NCBI RefSeq assembly: GCF_041224595.1
Contig: NZ_JBGFGN010000129.1
Location: forward strand, 124,001 to 188,000
DNA: 64,000 nucleotides
Source: Donghicola sp041224595
GTDB taxonomy: Bacteria; Pseudomonadota; Alphaproteobacteria; Rhodobacterales; Rhodobacteraceae
Reading direction: 5' to 3'
Shown piece by piece: positions 27,015-37,200 of this stretch (position 1 is its first letter; the number at the start of each line of letters is the position of its first letter). Under the pieces are notes generated by a model. The model saw only the letters and a list, made by a program, of their open reading frames with translations, was not told the DNA's origin and searched no databases. The position numbers and the translations under genes were made by a program.

Positions 27015-27596
27015 TTATTGTCCGGTGCTACGGGGATCGATCCAGCCGATGTTCCCGTCATCCCGGCGATGTACAACGTTTACGCCACCATGTTTCTCGT
27101 TTCGGAAGACCAGCATTTGCGAGCCAGCCAGTTCCATCTGCATTACCGCCTCGCCAACTGACAGCGAGGGAACTTTCGTCTCCATCTCGGCGACGATAAT
27201 CGGCTGCAGGCTATCAGGCTCCACCGCCTCTTCGTCCTGCGCATCTGCGGCGAGGATATACGAGGAAGCACCGATAGTTTCAACAGGGCTTGTGCGATCC
27301 TTGTGATGGTCCTTCAGGCGGCGTTTGTAGCGACGCAACTGCTTGTCCATCTTCTCTGCGCAGTCTTCGAAAGTTGCGTAGATTTCGGTGCTATGAGCCC
27401 GTGCGGCGGCGTTCAAACCAGTCGACAGATGCACCGTGCATTCGCAGACAAATTCGTGCCCCGACTTCGAGAAAGTGACCTGCGCATCGGTTGGGCGTTG
27501 CGAGTACTTTTCCAGTACCTCACCCAGTCGATCTTTAACGTGGGTGGTCAGTGCTTCGCCAACGTCGATCTGTTTTCCGGTGATTTGATACCGCAT
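27015..27596 (-). CDS. hpf: Long-form ribosome hibernation promoting factor
   Basis: A 193-residue protein of the long HPF class that dimerises 70S ribosomes into 100S particles in stationary phase. The N-terminal S30AE domain starts MRYQITGKQIDVGEAL and carries the basic KQLRRYKRRLKDHHKD helix. The C-terminal domain VGEAVMQMELAGSQMLVFRNE is the dimerising module found only in long forms. A GAAGGAAAAG ribosome binding site precedes the ATG. It lies upstream of ptsN and about 220 bases downstream of lptB. Confidence 0.95.
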   Translation of the reverse strand: MRYQITGKQIDVGEALTTHVKDRLGEVLEKYSQRPTDAQVTFSKSGHEFVCECTVHLSTGLNAAARAHSTEIYATFEDCAEKMDKQLRRYKRRLKDHHKDRTSPVETIGASSYILAADAQDEEAVEPDSLQPIIVAEMETKVPSLSVGEAVMQMELAGSQMLVFRNEKHGGVNVVHRRDDGNIGWIDPRSTGQ

Positions 27597-27819
27597 GGTC
27601 TTTTCCTTCTTATGTGCAAGGACGGACCGCCCGCGCGGGGTACTTGGTCCGTACAGTTGCGTGGGGATATTGAGCGACCTGTCCCTGACCCGAGTGCTCG
27701 GGAAGGCTATGCAGGATTGACCTCATATGGCGACAGGTCTGGCTCATATGACCATTTGGTGACAGTCCGAGGGGAACTGTCAATCGTTTCTCGCAAAAGA
27801 ATTTTGTGATCGGCTTGGC

Positions 27820-28581
27820 TTAGCTGATGCGGAAATCGCGGCCCAGATAGACGCGGCGCACGTTTTCGTCTTTGACGACCTGATCGGGGGTGCCGGACAT
27901 CAGCACGCGCCCATCATGAAGAATGTAAGCGCGATCAACGATTTCCAAGGTTTCGCGCACATTGTGATCCGTGATCAGAACGCCGATTCCCCGCTTTTTG
28001 AGGTCGGAAACCAGATGACGGATGTCTCCGACAGAGATTGGATCTACACCAGCAAAAGGTTCGTCTAGTAACAAATACTTGGGATTCGCCGCAAGGCAGC
28101 GCGCGATCTCGACCCGGCGACGTTCACCACCTGACAGGGCGAGCGCGGGGGCGCGGCGCAGGTGCTCGATCGAAAAATCGCTCAGCAATTCTTCTAGCCG
28201 TTCGCGGCGGGTGTGGGGGTCGGATTCGGCAATTTCCAGAATCGCGGCGATATTGTCCTCGACACTTAGGCCGCGGAAAATCGACATCTCTTGGGGCAGA
28301 TAGCCGATACCCAGCTTGGCACGGCGGTACATTGGAAAGCGCGTGACCTCGGCGCCATCAATGGTCACTCGGCCGCCTTCGGGGGCGACCAGACCAGCGA
28401 TCGCATAGAAACTGGTGGTTTTGCCCGAACCGTTGGGCCCCAACAGGGCCACGACCTCTCCGCGATGCAAAGACATGCTGACATCACGGATGACGACACG
28501 CTTGCGGTAACTCTTGCGAAGGTTCTGGATCTGAAGGCCCGCAGAGCCTTCGGACACGGTCAGCTCGGGCGAAGAGCTCAT
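27820..28581 (-). CDS. lptB: LPS export ABC transporter ATPase LptB
   Basis: A 253-residue ATPase that powers lipopolysaccharide extraction by LptFG. It shows Walker A GPNGSGKTT (48-56), signature LSGGERRRVEIA, Walker B YLLLDEPFAGVD and the switch histidine in ITDHNVRE. The N-terminal 15 residues are an extra Ser-rich tail. Its ATG overlaps the lptA stop as ATGA, giving the operon lptC-lptA-lptB. Confidence 0.96.
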   Translation of the reverse strand: MSSSPELTVSEGSAGLQIQNLRKSYRKRVVIRDVSMSLHRGEVVALLGPNGSGKTTSFYAIAGLVAPEGGRVTIDGAEVTRFPMYRRAKLGIGYLPQEMSIFRGLSVEDNIAAILEIAESDPHTRRERLEELLSDFSIEHLRRAPALALSGGERRRVEIARCLAANPKYLLLDEPFAGVDPISVGDIRHLVSDLKKRGIGVLITDHNVRETLEIVDRAYILHDGRVLMSGTPDQVVKDENVRRVYLGRDFRIS

Positions 28582-29081
28582 TGGCTTGAGCCCGGATTGA
28601 TGATCGTGCGCACGCGGCCCGTCATCTGAGCTGTGTTGTCCGACAGATTGATTCGGGCCTCATTGCCACTCAGGACGTTCCGGCCTTGGGTCAGCAGAAC
28701 GCTGCCAGACAGAATTACGTAGTCGCTCTCGACGTTGTACTCAGCGGTTTCGCCCTCGGCGGCGTCTTCGCCAGACGTCATGGTCACGCCGCCTGTGGCC
28801 AAGACCTTGGCAATGCCATCTTCGACCTCTGGGGTTGCGGCGTCATCTTCGCGATATGTGACTTCGACGCGGGGCGCGGTCATGCGCATCTTGTCCTGCA
28901 CAATCTCGACATTGCCAACAAAGACGGCGGTATTCGCAGTGTCATTCACCTCTAGCGAATCCGCGACAACCTCAATCGGGGCGTCGGTATTTTGGTCGGA
29001 TGCGCCAAATGCAGTCTGCATCCCTTGGGCCAGAACCGGCAGAGGCAGCATCACACACAGGGCCATTACCTTGCGAAACAT
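28578..29081 (-). CDS. lptA: LPS transport periplasmic protein LptA
   Basis: A 167-residue exported protein with a signal peptide (VMALCVMLPLPVLAQG) and an OstA/LptA beta-jellyroll: IEVVADSLEVNDTANTAVFVGNVEI is the first repeat, and NVLSGNEARINLSDNTAQM is the last. It bridges LPS from LptC to LptD across the periplasm. The start overlaps the lptC stop by one base (TAATG), and the stop overlaps lptB. Confidence 0.93.
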   Translation of the reverse strand: MFRKVMALCVMLPLPVLAQGMQTAFGASDQNTDAPIEVVADSLEVNDTANTAVFVGNVEIVQDKMRMTAPRVEVTYREDDAATPEVEDGIAKVLATGGVTMTSGEDAAEGETAEYNVESDYVILSGSVLLTQGRNVLSGNEARINLSDNTAQMTGRVRTIINPGSSQ

Positions 29082-29704
29082 TATTGTTGCTCCTCTGATC
29101 CTTTGGAATTGCCCGTGTATATCAGGCGAACCCCGTCTTCGAAAACAGCTAGAATGCCGTCCTGATTTTCCGGCACCGTAAGGTGCATGCGTCCCGCTTG
29201 CAAATCACCGAACGGACCGGTGCCCGTGATTGGGCCGGGGCTGGTGATGTCTGTGCGGTTCATCGCCGAGATCATTTCGTCAGACCGCAGTTTGTATCCG
29301 TCAGACGTGTCAATGGCCACGTTTCCGGTCAGCGTCAGGGTTTTCGTCCCCTCGATCCGTCCCGAATCAGAGCTCATGTCGATGGTCGTACCGTCGGTCC
29401 GCTTGAGCCGCGCGACGATGTTTTCGGCAGTGCCGCCGTCCCCGTCCAGAACAGGCGCGGCCGACTCGGCGACAATGGTTAGGGCAGAGCCGTCCTCGGT
29501 CGTGGTGGCGTAGTTGGGTTTGCTGAGGCGCTGTTCGCGCAGACGCTCTTCCAGATCAATATCGGCAAAGGGGATCGCAGCCTCTGGGTCGATCTGACGG
29601 GAGAACAGGAACACGGTCGACAATAGACCAAGGGCCACCATCGGGAGGATGATCTTGGCCCAAGAGACGATGACCGAATAGGTATTGCGCTGTGAGCCTG
29701 CCAT
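29081..29704 (-). CDS. lptC: LPS export protein LptC
   Basis: A 207-residue bitopic inner-membrane protein. One transmembrane helix (WAKIILPMVALGLLSTVFLF) follows a short cytoplasmic tail, then an OstA-like periplasmic domain with repeated LTLTGNVAI and DGYKLRSDEM strands. The start MAGSQRNTYSVIV is preferred to 29758, whose extra residues overlap rnd. It is the first lpt gene and sits 23 bases from rnd. Confidence 0.9.
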   Translation of the reverse strand: MAGSQRNTYSVIVSWAKIILPMVALGLLSTVFLFSRQIDPEAAIPFADIDLEERLREQRLSKPNYATTTEDGSALTIVAESAAPVLDGDGGTAENIVARLKRTDGTTIDMSSDSGRIEGTKTLTLTGNVAIDTSDGYKLRSDEMISAMNRTDITSPGPITGTGPFGDLQAGRMHLTVPENQDGILAVFEDGVRLIYTGNSKGSEEQQ

Positions 29705-29727
29705 CACCCGAACCGAGAAACTAGAAC

Positions 29728-30339
29728 CTAGTGCGAGAAGATGTCGACGTCCGACCAACCCGCGAGGTCTAATTGGGCGCGCGTGGGTAGAAAATCAAAG
29801 CATTTTTGCGCGATCTCTGCGCGACCTTCGCGTTCCAACATGCGGTCGAGCTCTTTCTTTAGCTTGTGCAGGTGTAGAACGTCGGACGCGGCATAATCCG
29901 TCTGTGCTTTGGTCAATTCGGGCGCGCCCCAATCGCTGGATTGCTGCGCCTTGGAGATGTCGGTGCTCAGCAGCTCTTGCAGTAGGTTCCGCAGGCCATG
30001 GCGGTCCGTATAGGTGCGGACCAGTTTGCTGGCGATTTTCGTGCAATAGACAGGGGCGGCCAGAGCCCCAAAAGTGTTGTACATCGCTGCAATGTCGAAG
30101 CGACCGTAATGGAACAGCTTCAGCACATCGGGATTTTCCAAGAGACGACACAGGTTGGGGGCTTCGGTCTGTCCTTTTTCAATCTGGACCAGATGTGCGT
30201 TCCCGTCACCAGAGGACAATTGCACAACACATAGGCGATCGCGATGTGGCACTAACCCCATGGTTTCGCAGTCAATTGCGACTGCCGGACCAAGGTCAAG
30301 CACATCTGGTAGATCTTGCTTGTACAGAAAGTTTGCCAC
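29728..30339 (-). CDS. rnd: Ribonuclease D, short exonuclease-only form
   Basis: A 203-residue DEDDy 3'-5' exoribonuclease. The catalytic motifs are DCETMGL (D23, E25), the LFHYGRFD segment and YAASDVLHL. The HRDC domains of E. coli RNase D are absent, as is usual for this short alphaproteobacterial form. The start is GTG at 30339 with GGAGG spaced correctly. The longer frame to 30525 runs through the tRNA-Leu gene and must be rejected. The gene lies between that tRNA and lptC. Confidence 0.92.
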   Translation of the reverse strand: MANFLYKQDLPDVLDLGPAVAIDCETMGLVPHRDRLCVVQLSSGDGNAHLVQIEKGQTEAPNLCRLLENPDVLKLFHYGRFDIAAMYNTFGALAAPVYCTKIASKLVRTYTDRHGLRNLLQELLSTDISKAQQSSDWGAPELTKAQTDYAASDVLHLHKLKKELDRMLEREGRAEIAQKCFDFLPTRAQLDLAGWSDVDIFSH

Positions 30340-30369
30340 GTTTCCTCCAGTCGTTAAACTAGGAGGAAA

Positions 30370-30456
30370 TGGTGCCCAGGAGAGGACTCGAACCTCCACG
30401 TCCATACGGACACTAGCACCTGAAGCTAGCGCGTCTACCAATTCCGCCACCTGGGC
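30370..30456 (-). tRNA. tRNA-Leu (anticodon CAG)
   Basis: On the minus strand a full cloverleaf is visible: acceptor GCCCAGG/CCTGGGC, D arm with GGTAGA, anticodon stem CTAGC/GCTAG with loop TTCAGGT giving anticodon CAG, a long variable arm (GTCCGTATGGAC) and a T arm with GGTTCGAGTCC. The terminal CCA is encoded. Type II structure and anticodon identify a leucine tRNA that reads CUG. Confidence 0.98.
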
Positions 30457-30472
30457 AGGTGTCGTGGGGCGG

Positions 30473-30501
30473 CTTCTACGCCTAGCGCCTAGGGGCGTCA
30501 A
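30473..30501 (-). promoter_or_regulatory. Promoter of tRNA-Leu
   Basis: Minus-strand TTGACG (30496-30501) and TAGAAG (30473-30478) are exactly 17 bases apart. They are followed by a GC-rich CCGCCCC stretch, the discriminator type expected for stringently controlled stable-RNA promoters. Initiation would be about 10 bases before the tRNA 5' end. Confidence 0.75.
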
Positions 30502-30603
30502 CAGCTTTTTTCGGGGGAAATGCAAATTGTTTGAATGCGCTTGTTTGACCCCCTGCGCGGCGCTACTAAAGACCCCAACGAATATTGGCCGGAGGCTATG
30601 ACA

Positions 30604-31581
30604 ATGGCGCAGCTCGTCACCATTTTTGGCGGATCAGGTTTTGTCGGGCGCTATATTGCCCGTCGTTTGGCTCAGCAGGGGTACCGCGTGCGCGTGGCGG
30701 TGCGTCGCCCGAACGAGGCCGGCTTTGTACGCACCTATGGTGTTGTCGGTCAGGTCGAGCCCATTCTGTGCAACATCCGCGATGATGCCAGTGTTGCGGC
30801 GGCGGTTGCGGGTGCAGATGCAGTCGTGAACTGCGTTGGTATTCTGGCGGAAAGCGGCAAGAACCAGTTCGACACAGTTCAGACCGAAGGTGCCGCGCGT
30901 GTGGCGCGTCTGGCAGCCGAAGCTGGCATCAACCGTATGGTCCAGATCTCTGCGATTGGCGCGGACGAAAACAGCCCCAGCGAATACGCCCGTACCAAAG
31001 CGGCAGGCGAAGCAGCGATTCAAGAGCATATGCCAAGTGCTGTGATCCTGCGTCCCTCGATCATCTTCGGCAACGAAGACGAGTTCTTTAACCGCTTTGC
31101 TGGCATGATCGGTCCGGTCATTCCCGTCGTGGGCGGCAGCACCAAATTCCAGCCGGTCTATGTGGACGACGTTGCCGCGGCTGCAGTCAAAGCGATCAAC
31201 GGCGATGTGCCCGCTGGTGTCTATGAGCTGGGTGGACCGGACGTCCGTACGTTCCGCGAGCTGATGCAGGACATGCTGGGTGTGATTCACCGCCGCAAGA
31301 TGATCATCGGTGTTCCATTCTTTGCGGCGTCGATCATGGGCAGCGTGCTGGATTTCGTGCAGACCATTACCTTGGGCCTGTTCACCAACGGCATCCTGAC
31401 CAAAGATCAGGTTCAGAACCTGAAGTCGGACAACGTGGTGTCCGAAGATGCCAAGGGCTTTGAGGCGTTCGGCATCGTGCCGACCAACTATCACGCTGTT
31501 CTGCCGGATTATCTGTGGAAGTTCCGTCCTTCGGGTCAGTACGACGCGATCAAGGCATCGGCCAAGAACATGCGCGGCTAA
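30604..31581 (+). CDS. NAD(P)-binding complex I NDUFA9-like protein
   Basis: A 325-residue atypical short-chain dehydrogenase. The dinucleotide motif IFGGSGFVGRYIARRLA is at the N-terminus, and YARTKAAGE gives the YxxxK pair. Its close relatives are the complex I assembly or accessory subunit NDUFA9 family of alphaproteobacteria. The start MAQLVTIFGG is preferred because GGAGG lies eight bases upstream; an ATG two codons earlier would sit only two bases from it. Flavin or NAD(P) reductase activity is not shown by sequence. Confidence 0.85.
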   Translation: MAQLVTIFGGSGFVGRYIARRLAQQGYRVRVAVRRPNEAGFVRTYGVVGQVEPILCNIRDDASVAAAVAGADAVVNCVGILAESGKNQFDTVQTEGAARVARLAAEAGINRMVQISAIGADENSPSEYARTKAAGEAAIQEHMPSAVILRPSIIFGNEDEFFNRFAGMIGPVIPVVGGSTKFQPVYVDDVAAAAVKAINGDVPAGVYELGGPDVRTFRELMQDMLGVIHRRKMIIGVPFFAASIMGSVLDFVQTITLGLFTNGILTKDQVQNLKSDNVVSEDAKGFEAFGIVPTNYHAVLPDYLWKFRPSGQYDAIKASAKNMRG

Positions 31582-31604
31582 CCTGCGCTGCATCCAGATA
31601 AGAC

Positions 31605-31630
31605 AAAGGGGCCCGCGCGGCCCCTTTTTT
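31605..31630 (+). terminator. Rho-independent terminator after the NDUFA9-like gene
   Basis: GGGGCC/GGCCCC with a five-base loop (31608-31624) and six Ts. The left flank AAA gives a weak T tract on the minus strand, so it may also help end uppP, which converges on it. Confidence 0.85.
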
Positions 31631-31647
31631 GTTGGCTTGTTTCGGGG

Positions 31648-32454
31648 TTAGCCCGTGTAAGCCCAGATCAGCAGACCGATTCCAAAGACGAAGCGGTAGA
31701 TGACATAGGGCGTGAAGCTGACGCTGCGCAGAAGGCGCATCATGAGGGTCAGTGCGAGCAGAGCCGAGATAAAGGCAAAGACCGCAGCGATGGCCCCGTC
31801 CTTGGCGGCAGAGGCGTCTGCGGTTGCAACAACCTCGATTCCTAAGAGCGCAGCCGAGGCGAGAATCGTGGGAATCGACATCAGCATCGATATTTTTGCC
31901 GCGTCATGGCGATTGTAGCCCATAAAACGGGCACCCGTGATTGTGATGCCGGACCGTGATGTGCCTGGAATCAGGGCGACGGCCTGCCAAAACCCCAGCA
32001 TGAGCGCGTCGCGTGTGCCCCATTCGCGGGCTTCTTTGGTTTCTGGTCCCTTTTGGTCGGCCCAATAGAGGACAATGCCGAACAAAAGCATCGTCCAGCC
32101 AATGACTTTGACCGACCGCATCGCATCATCGAGGCCGGTGACTTTGAGTGCGAGGCCCAATAAAATAACGGGAATCGTCGCGATGATCAGGCTAAAGGCG
32201 AGCCGGTCGCCGTCGCTGTTGATCCGTCCGCGCAGGGCGTTCGGCAGGCCGATCAGGCCCGCTTTGACATCGGTCCAGAAGAAGAGAACAACGGCGAAAA
32301 GGGTGCCGAAATGCACCGCGACGTCGATGACTTGGCCCTGATCCTCCATGCCGGAGAGGGCGGGTAGTAGAATAAGGTGGCCGGAGGAGGAAATCGGCAA
32401 AAATTCCGTGATCCCTTGGATCACGGCGACTAGAAATAAATGAAAGAGGGTCAT
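31648..32454 (-). CDS. uppP: Undecaprenyl-diphosphate phosphatase (BacA type)
   Basis: A 268-residue integral membrane enzyme that recycles undecaprenyl pyrophosphate for peptidoglycan and glycan synthesis. It has about eight hydrophobic segments and both signature motifs: QGITEFLPISSSGH at 13-26 and PGTSRSG near 165, carrying the catalytic Glu, Ser and Arg residues. It is transcribed alone, divergent from gltD. Confidence 0.96.
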   Translation of the reverse strand: MTLFHLFLVAVIQGITEFLPISSSGHLILLPALSGMEDQGQVIDVAVHFGTLFAVVLFFWTDVKAGLIGLPNALRGRINSDGDRLAFSLIIATIPVILLGLALKVTGLDDAMRSVKVIGWTMLLFGIVLYWADQKGPETKEAREWGTRDALMLGFWQAVALIPGTSRSGITITGARFMGYNRHDAAKISMLMSIPTILASAALLGIEVVATADASAAKDGAIAAVFAFISALLALTLMMRLLRSVSFTPYVIYRFVFGIGLLIWAYTG

Positions 32455-32683
32455 GCTGCGTCCGCATTGGAAATAAATACTGCCGCTGCAGCATAGGGGG
32501 TGCTGATATCTTTGGCGAATATTTCCTTTAGGTCCGTTTCGGACTTAAAAAACGCACCCAAATCGAAAATTTCTGCGCTGCAAAGCCGTAAATTAGAAAT
32601 TAGGTCAGCACTTATGACTTTTCATCTGATCGATACTGTTTTAATACGCGCTCAACACAGAAACCTTTAGGGAGCTGACCACC

Positions 32684-34117
32684 ATGGCGAAGCAACCCAT
32701 GCTCAAGTTCGTTAAAGTCGAACGCGACATGCCGACGAAGCGGACTGCAGAAGACCGCAAACAGGACTTCAACGAGATTTATGCCGAGTTCGCAGCCGCC
32801 AAGGCGAACGAACAGGCCAGCCGTTGCAGCCAGTGCGGCGTCCCTTACTGCCAGAACCACTGCCCGCTGCATAACAACATTCCCGATTGGCTGAACATGA
32901 CAGCAACCGGTCGTCTGGAAGAAGCGTATGCGATCAGCCAGTCCACCAACACCTTCCCCGAGATCTGCGGCCGTATCTGCCCGCAGGACCGTCTGTGCGA
33001 AGGCAACTGTGTGATTGAACAGTCGGGCCACGGCACTGTCACCATCGGCGCGGTCGAGAAATACATCACCGACACCGCGTGGGATAACGGCTGGGTCAAA
33101 CCCATCGTCCCCGAGGCCGAGCGCACCGAAAGCGTTGGCATCATCGGCGCGGGCCCCGGCGGTCTGGCTGCGGCGGACATGCTGCGCCGCGCTGGCATTC
33201 AGGTTACCATCTATGACCGCTATGACCGCGCAGGCGGCCTGCTGACCTACGGTATCCCCGGCTTCAAGCTGGAGAAGGACGTTGTGATGCGCCGTAACAA
33301 GCTGCTCGAAGATGGCGGTGTGCGTTTTGTGCTGAACTGCAACGTGGGCGAAGACCTGTCGTTTGAAGAAATCCGCGAGCAACATGACGCGGTGATCATC
33401 GCGACTGGCGTGTACAAAACCCGTGATCTGCAAGGCCCCGGTGCCGGTGCAGCGGGTATTGTCCGCGCGATTGATTACCTGACCGCCAGCAACAAGGCAT
33501 CGTTCGGTGACGAAGTGGCCGAGCTGGTCGACGGCACGCTGAACGCCGAAGGCAAGTCGGTTGTGGTCATCGGTGGTGGTGACACCGCGATGGACTGTGT
33601 GCGGACTGCGATCCGTCAGGGTGCGACCTCGGTCAAGTGTCTGTACCGCCGTGACCGCGCCAACATGCCCGGCTCGCAGCGCGAAGTGCAAAACGCCGAG
33701 GAAGAAGGCGCAGAATTTGTCTGGCTGGCCGCGCCCAAGGCGTTTGCCGGTGACCCCGTCACCAGCGTTAAGGTTCAGCAGATGCGACTGGGCGCCCCCG
33801 ATGCGTCGGGCCGTCAGAGCCCCGAAGTGATCGAAGGCGCGGATTTCGACGAATCTGCCGATCTGGTCATCAAGGCGCTGGGCTTCGAGCCCGAGGACCT
33901 GCCCAAGCTTTGGGGCACCGATGGTCTGGAAGTGACCCGTTGGGGCACCGTAAAGGCGAACTTTGGCACTGGTGAGACCAGCCTCGATGGCGTCTATGCA
34001 GTGGGCGATATCGTCCGTGGCGCGTCGCTGGTGGTCTGGGCGATCCGTGATGGCCGCGATACCGCGCAAGCCATCCTGGAAAAGTTTAACGCCAAGGCAG
34101 CCATCGCCGCCGAATAA
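32684..34117 (+). CDS. gltD: Glutamate synthase (NADPH) small subunit
   Basis: A 477-residue flavoprotein that feeds electrons from NADPH to the large subunit. The N-terminal cysteine region CSQCGVPYCQNHCP coordinates 4Fe-4S clusters. The FAD site is GAGPGGLAAADMLRRAG and the NADPH site VVIGGGDTAMDC. The start has a GGAG ribosome binding site. It precedes gltB by 122 bases, the reverse of the enterobacterial order but common in this group. Confidence 0.97.
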   Translation: MAKQPMLKFVKVERDMPTKRTAEDRKQDFNEIYAEFAAAKANEQASRCSQCGVPYCQNHCPLHNNIPDWLNMTATGRLEEAYAISQSTNTFPEICGRICPQDRLCEGNCVIEQSGHGTVTIGAVEKYITDTAWDNGWVKPIVPEAERTESVGIIGAGPGGLAAADMLRRAGIQVTIYDRYDRAGGLLTYGIPGFKLEKDVVMRRNKLLEDGGVRFVLNCNVGEDLSFEEIREQHDAVIIATGVYKTRDLQGPGAGAAGIVRAIDYLTASNKASFGDEVAELVDGTLNAEGKSVVVIGGGDTAMDCVRTAIRQGATSVKCLYRRDRANMPGSQREVQNAEEEGAEFVWLAAPKAFAGDPVTSVKVQQMRLGAPDASGRQSPEVIEGADFDESADLVIKALGFEPEDLPKLWGTDGLEVTRWGTVKANFGTGETSLDGVYAVGDIVRGASLVVWAIRDGRDTAQAILEKFNAKAAIAAE

Positions 34118-34145
34118 GGGTCTGGCCCACGTATGGTTCGGGTAT

Positions 34146-34168
34146 GGCACACGTCATGACGTTGTGCC
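34146..34168 (+). promoter_or_regulatory. Near-perfect palindrome in the gltD-gltB gap
   Basis: GGCACACGTCA abuts TGACG-T-TGTGCC, an 11-bp dyad with one extra base and no spacer, centred at about 34157. A palindrome without a loop is more like a protein-binding site than an RNA hairpin, though folding in mRNA remains possible. It lies 72 bases before gltB and could tune gltB separately from gltD. Confidence 0.45.
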
Positions 34169-34239
34169 TGCCGCGCCAAGCCAGTGAGATTTGATTAGGG
34201 CAACAGCCCTGACCCACCAGCGAAGGAAGGGTTAAAGCA

Positions 34240-37200
34240 ATGCAAAAGTTTGATGAGAACTGGGTCCGCGCCGAGGAAGAAAAGCGCAAGTGGATGGACG
34301 AGAACAGCCTCTACCGTGAAGAGGCAGAGCACTCGTCCTGTGGCGTTGGTCTGGTCGTCAGCATCGACGGCAAAGCCAGCCGCAAGGTTGTTGAGGCCGG
34401 TATCGACGCGCTGAAGGCGATCTGGCACCGCGGTGCTGTGGACGCAGACGGCAAAACCGGTGACGGCGCGGGTATCCACGTTCAGATCCCTGTTCCGTTC
34501 TTCTACGAGCAGATCCGCCGCACCGGCCACGAGCCCAAGAAAGATCAACTGCTGGCCGTTGGTCAGGTGTTCCTGCCCCGCACCGATTTCGGCGCTCAGG
34601 AAACCTGCCGGACCATCGTGGAAACCGAAGTCCTGCGCATGGGCTACGGCATCTACGGCTGGCGCCACGTGCCCGTCGATGTGACCTGTCTGGGTGACAA
34701 GGCGAACGCGACCCGCCCCGAGATCGAGCAGATCCTGATCTCGAACTCCAAAGGCGTGGACGAAGAGACCTTTGAGCGCGAACTATATGTCATTCGCCGC
34801 CGCATCGAGAAGGCCGCGTCGGCTGCACAGATCAATGGTCTGTACATCGCGTCGCTGTCCTGCCGCTCGATCATCTACAAAGGCATGATGCTGGCCGAGC
34901 AGGTTGCGGTGTTCTACCCCGACCTGATGGACGAGCGTTTCGAATCGTCCTTTGCGATCTACCACCAGCGTTACTCGACCAACACCTTCCCGCAGTGGTG
35001 GCTGGCGCAGCCGTTCCGCATGCTGGCGCACAACGGCGAGATCAACACCATCAAGGGCAACACCAACTGGATGAAGAGCCACGAGATCCGTATGGCCTCT
35101 TCGACCTTTGGTGACATGGCCGAGGACATCAAGCCGATCATCGCGAACGGTGCGTCGGACTCGGCGGCTTTGGACGCTGTGTTCGAAGTTCTGGTCCGCG
35201 CGGGCCGCAACGCGCCAATGGCGAAAACCATGCTGGTCCCCGAATCGTGGTCCAAGCAGGCGGTTGAGCTGCCCGAATCGTGGCGCGACATGTACGCCTA
35301 CTGCAACGCCGTAATGGAGCCGTGGGACGGCCCCGCCGCGCTGGCCATGACCGACGGTCGTTGGGTTTGCGGTGGTCTGGACCGGAACGGTCTGCGCCCC
35401 ATGCGCTATGTTGTGACCGGCGATGGCCTGCTGATCGCAGGGTCCGAGGCGGGCATGGTGCCCACCGACGAAGCCACTGTTGTGGAAAAGGGTGCCTTGG
35501 GCCCCGGTCAGCTGATCGGCGTCGATATGAAAGAGGGCAAGCTCTACCACGACACCGAGATCAAGGACGCTCTGGCAGGCAGCCAGCCGTTCGGTGAGTG
35601 GGTCGGCAAGATCAACGATCTGGACGAAGCGCTGGGTCAGGTGACCGAGAAGCCGATGTTCGAAGGTGCCGAACTGCGCAAGCGTCAGATCGCGGCTGGT
35701 TTCAGCCTCGAAGAGCTGGAGCAGATTCTGGCCCCGATGGCCGAAGACGGCAAAGAAGCACTGGCGTCCATGGGCGACGATACCCCCTCGGCTGTTTTGT
35801 CGACCAAGTATCGCCCCCTGAGCCACTACTTCCGCCAGAACTTCAGCCAGGTGACCAACCCGCCGATCGACTCTCTGCGCGAATTCCGCGTGATGTCGCT
35901 GAAGACCCGTTTCGGAAACCTGAAGAACGTTCTGGACGAATCCTCGTCGCAGACCGAAATTCTGGTGCTGGACAGCCCCTTTGTCGGCAACGCGCAGTGG
36001 ACTGAACTGCAGAACCACTTCAACGCGACGCTGGTCGAGATCGACTGTACCTTTGCCCCCGGCGCAGACCTGCGCGGCGAGCTGGAGCGTATTCGCGCCG
36101 AAGCCGAGGACGCGGTGCGTTCGGGTGCAGGTCACATCATCCTGACCGACCACAAGCTGAGCGCGGACAAAGTCGGCATGCCGATGATTCTGGCGACCAG
36201 CGCGGTGCACAGCCACCTGACCCGCAAGGGCCTGCGGACCTTCTGCAGCCTGAACGTGCGTTCGGCCGAGTGTGTGGACCCCCACTACTTTGCCGTACTG
36301 GTGGGCTGTGGTGCGACCACTGTGAACCCCTATCTGGCCGAAGATTCGCTGGCCGACCGTATCGAGCGTGGCCTGCTGGAAGGCAGCCTGACCGAGAACG
36401 TCAGCCGTTACCGCGACGCCATCGACCAGGGTCTGCTCAAGATCATGGCAAAGATGGGTATCTCGGTGATTTCGTCCTACCGTGGTGGTCTGAACTTCGA
36501 AGCTGTGGGTCTGTCGCGCGCCATGTGTGCCGAATACTTCCCCGGCCTGATCAGCCGCATTTCGGGTATCGGTGTCTCTGGCATCCAGAAAAAGGCCGAA
36601 GACGTGCACGCAGCGGGCTTCAAGTCGAACCGCGACGTGCTGCCGATCGGTGGTTTCTACAAGTCGCGTCGTCAGGGCGAGACCCACGCTTGGGGTGCAA
36701 ACAACATGCACCTGCTGCAGTCGGCCTGTGACCGTGGCTCGTTCGAGCTGTGGAAGCAGTACTCGGCGCTGATGAAAGCGAACCCGCCGATCCACCTGCG
36801 CGACCTGTTGGACATCAAGCCCTTGGGCAAAGCGATCCCGCTGGAAGAAGTTGAATCGATCACCTCGATCCGCAAGCGTTTCGTGACCCCCGGTATGTCG
36901 CTGGGCGCTCTGTCGCCCGAGGCGCACAAGACCCTGAACGTTGCGATGAACCGTATCGGCGCGAAGTCGGATTCGGGTGAGGGCGGCGAAGATCCCGCAC
37001 ACTTCCACCCCGAGCCCAACGGCGACAACCCGTCGGCCAAGATCAAACAGGTGGCCTCTGGTCGTTTCGGTGTGACCGCCGAATACCTGAACCAGTGTGA
37101 AGAGCTGGAGATCAAGGTCGCACAGGGCGCGAAGCCCGGTGAAGGTGGTCAGCTGCCCGGCATGAAGGTCACCGACCTGATCGCCCGTCTGCGCCACTCG

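Noticed and set aside
27698..27791. Small dyads (CCCGAG/CTCGGG, GACAGT/ACTGTC) and a CTCATATG direct repeat between hpf and lptB
   Set aside because: They lack T tracts and match no known operator; a sigma-54 type site was looked for before hpf and not found.
30340..30525. N-terminal extension of rnd by 62 codons
   Set aside because: The extension translates the tRNA-Leu gene and its promoter. The GTG at 30339 has a proper ribosome binding site.
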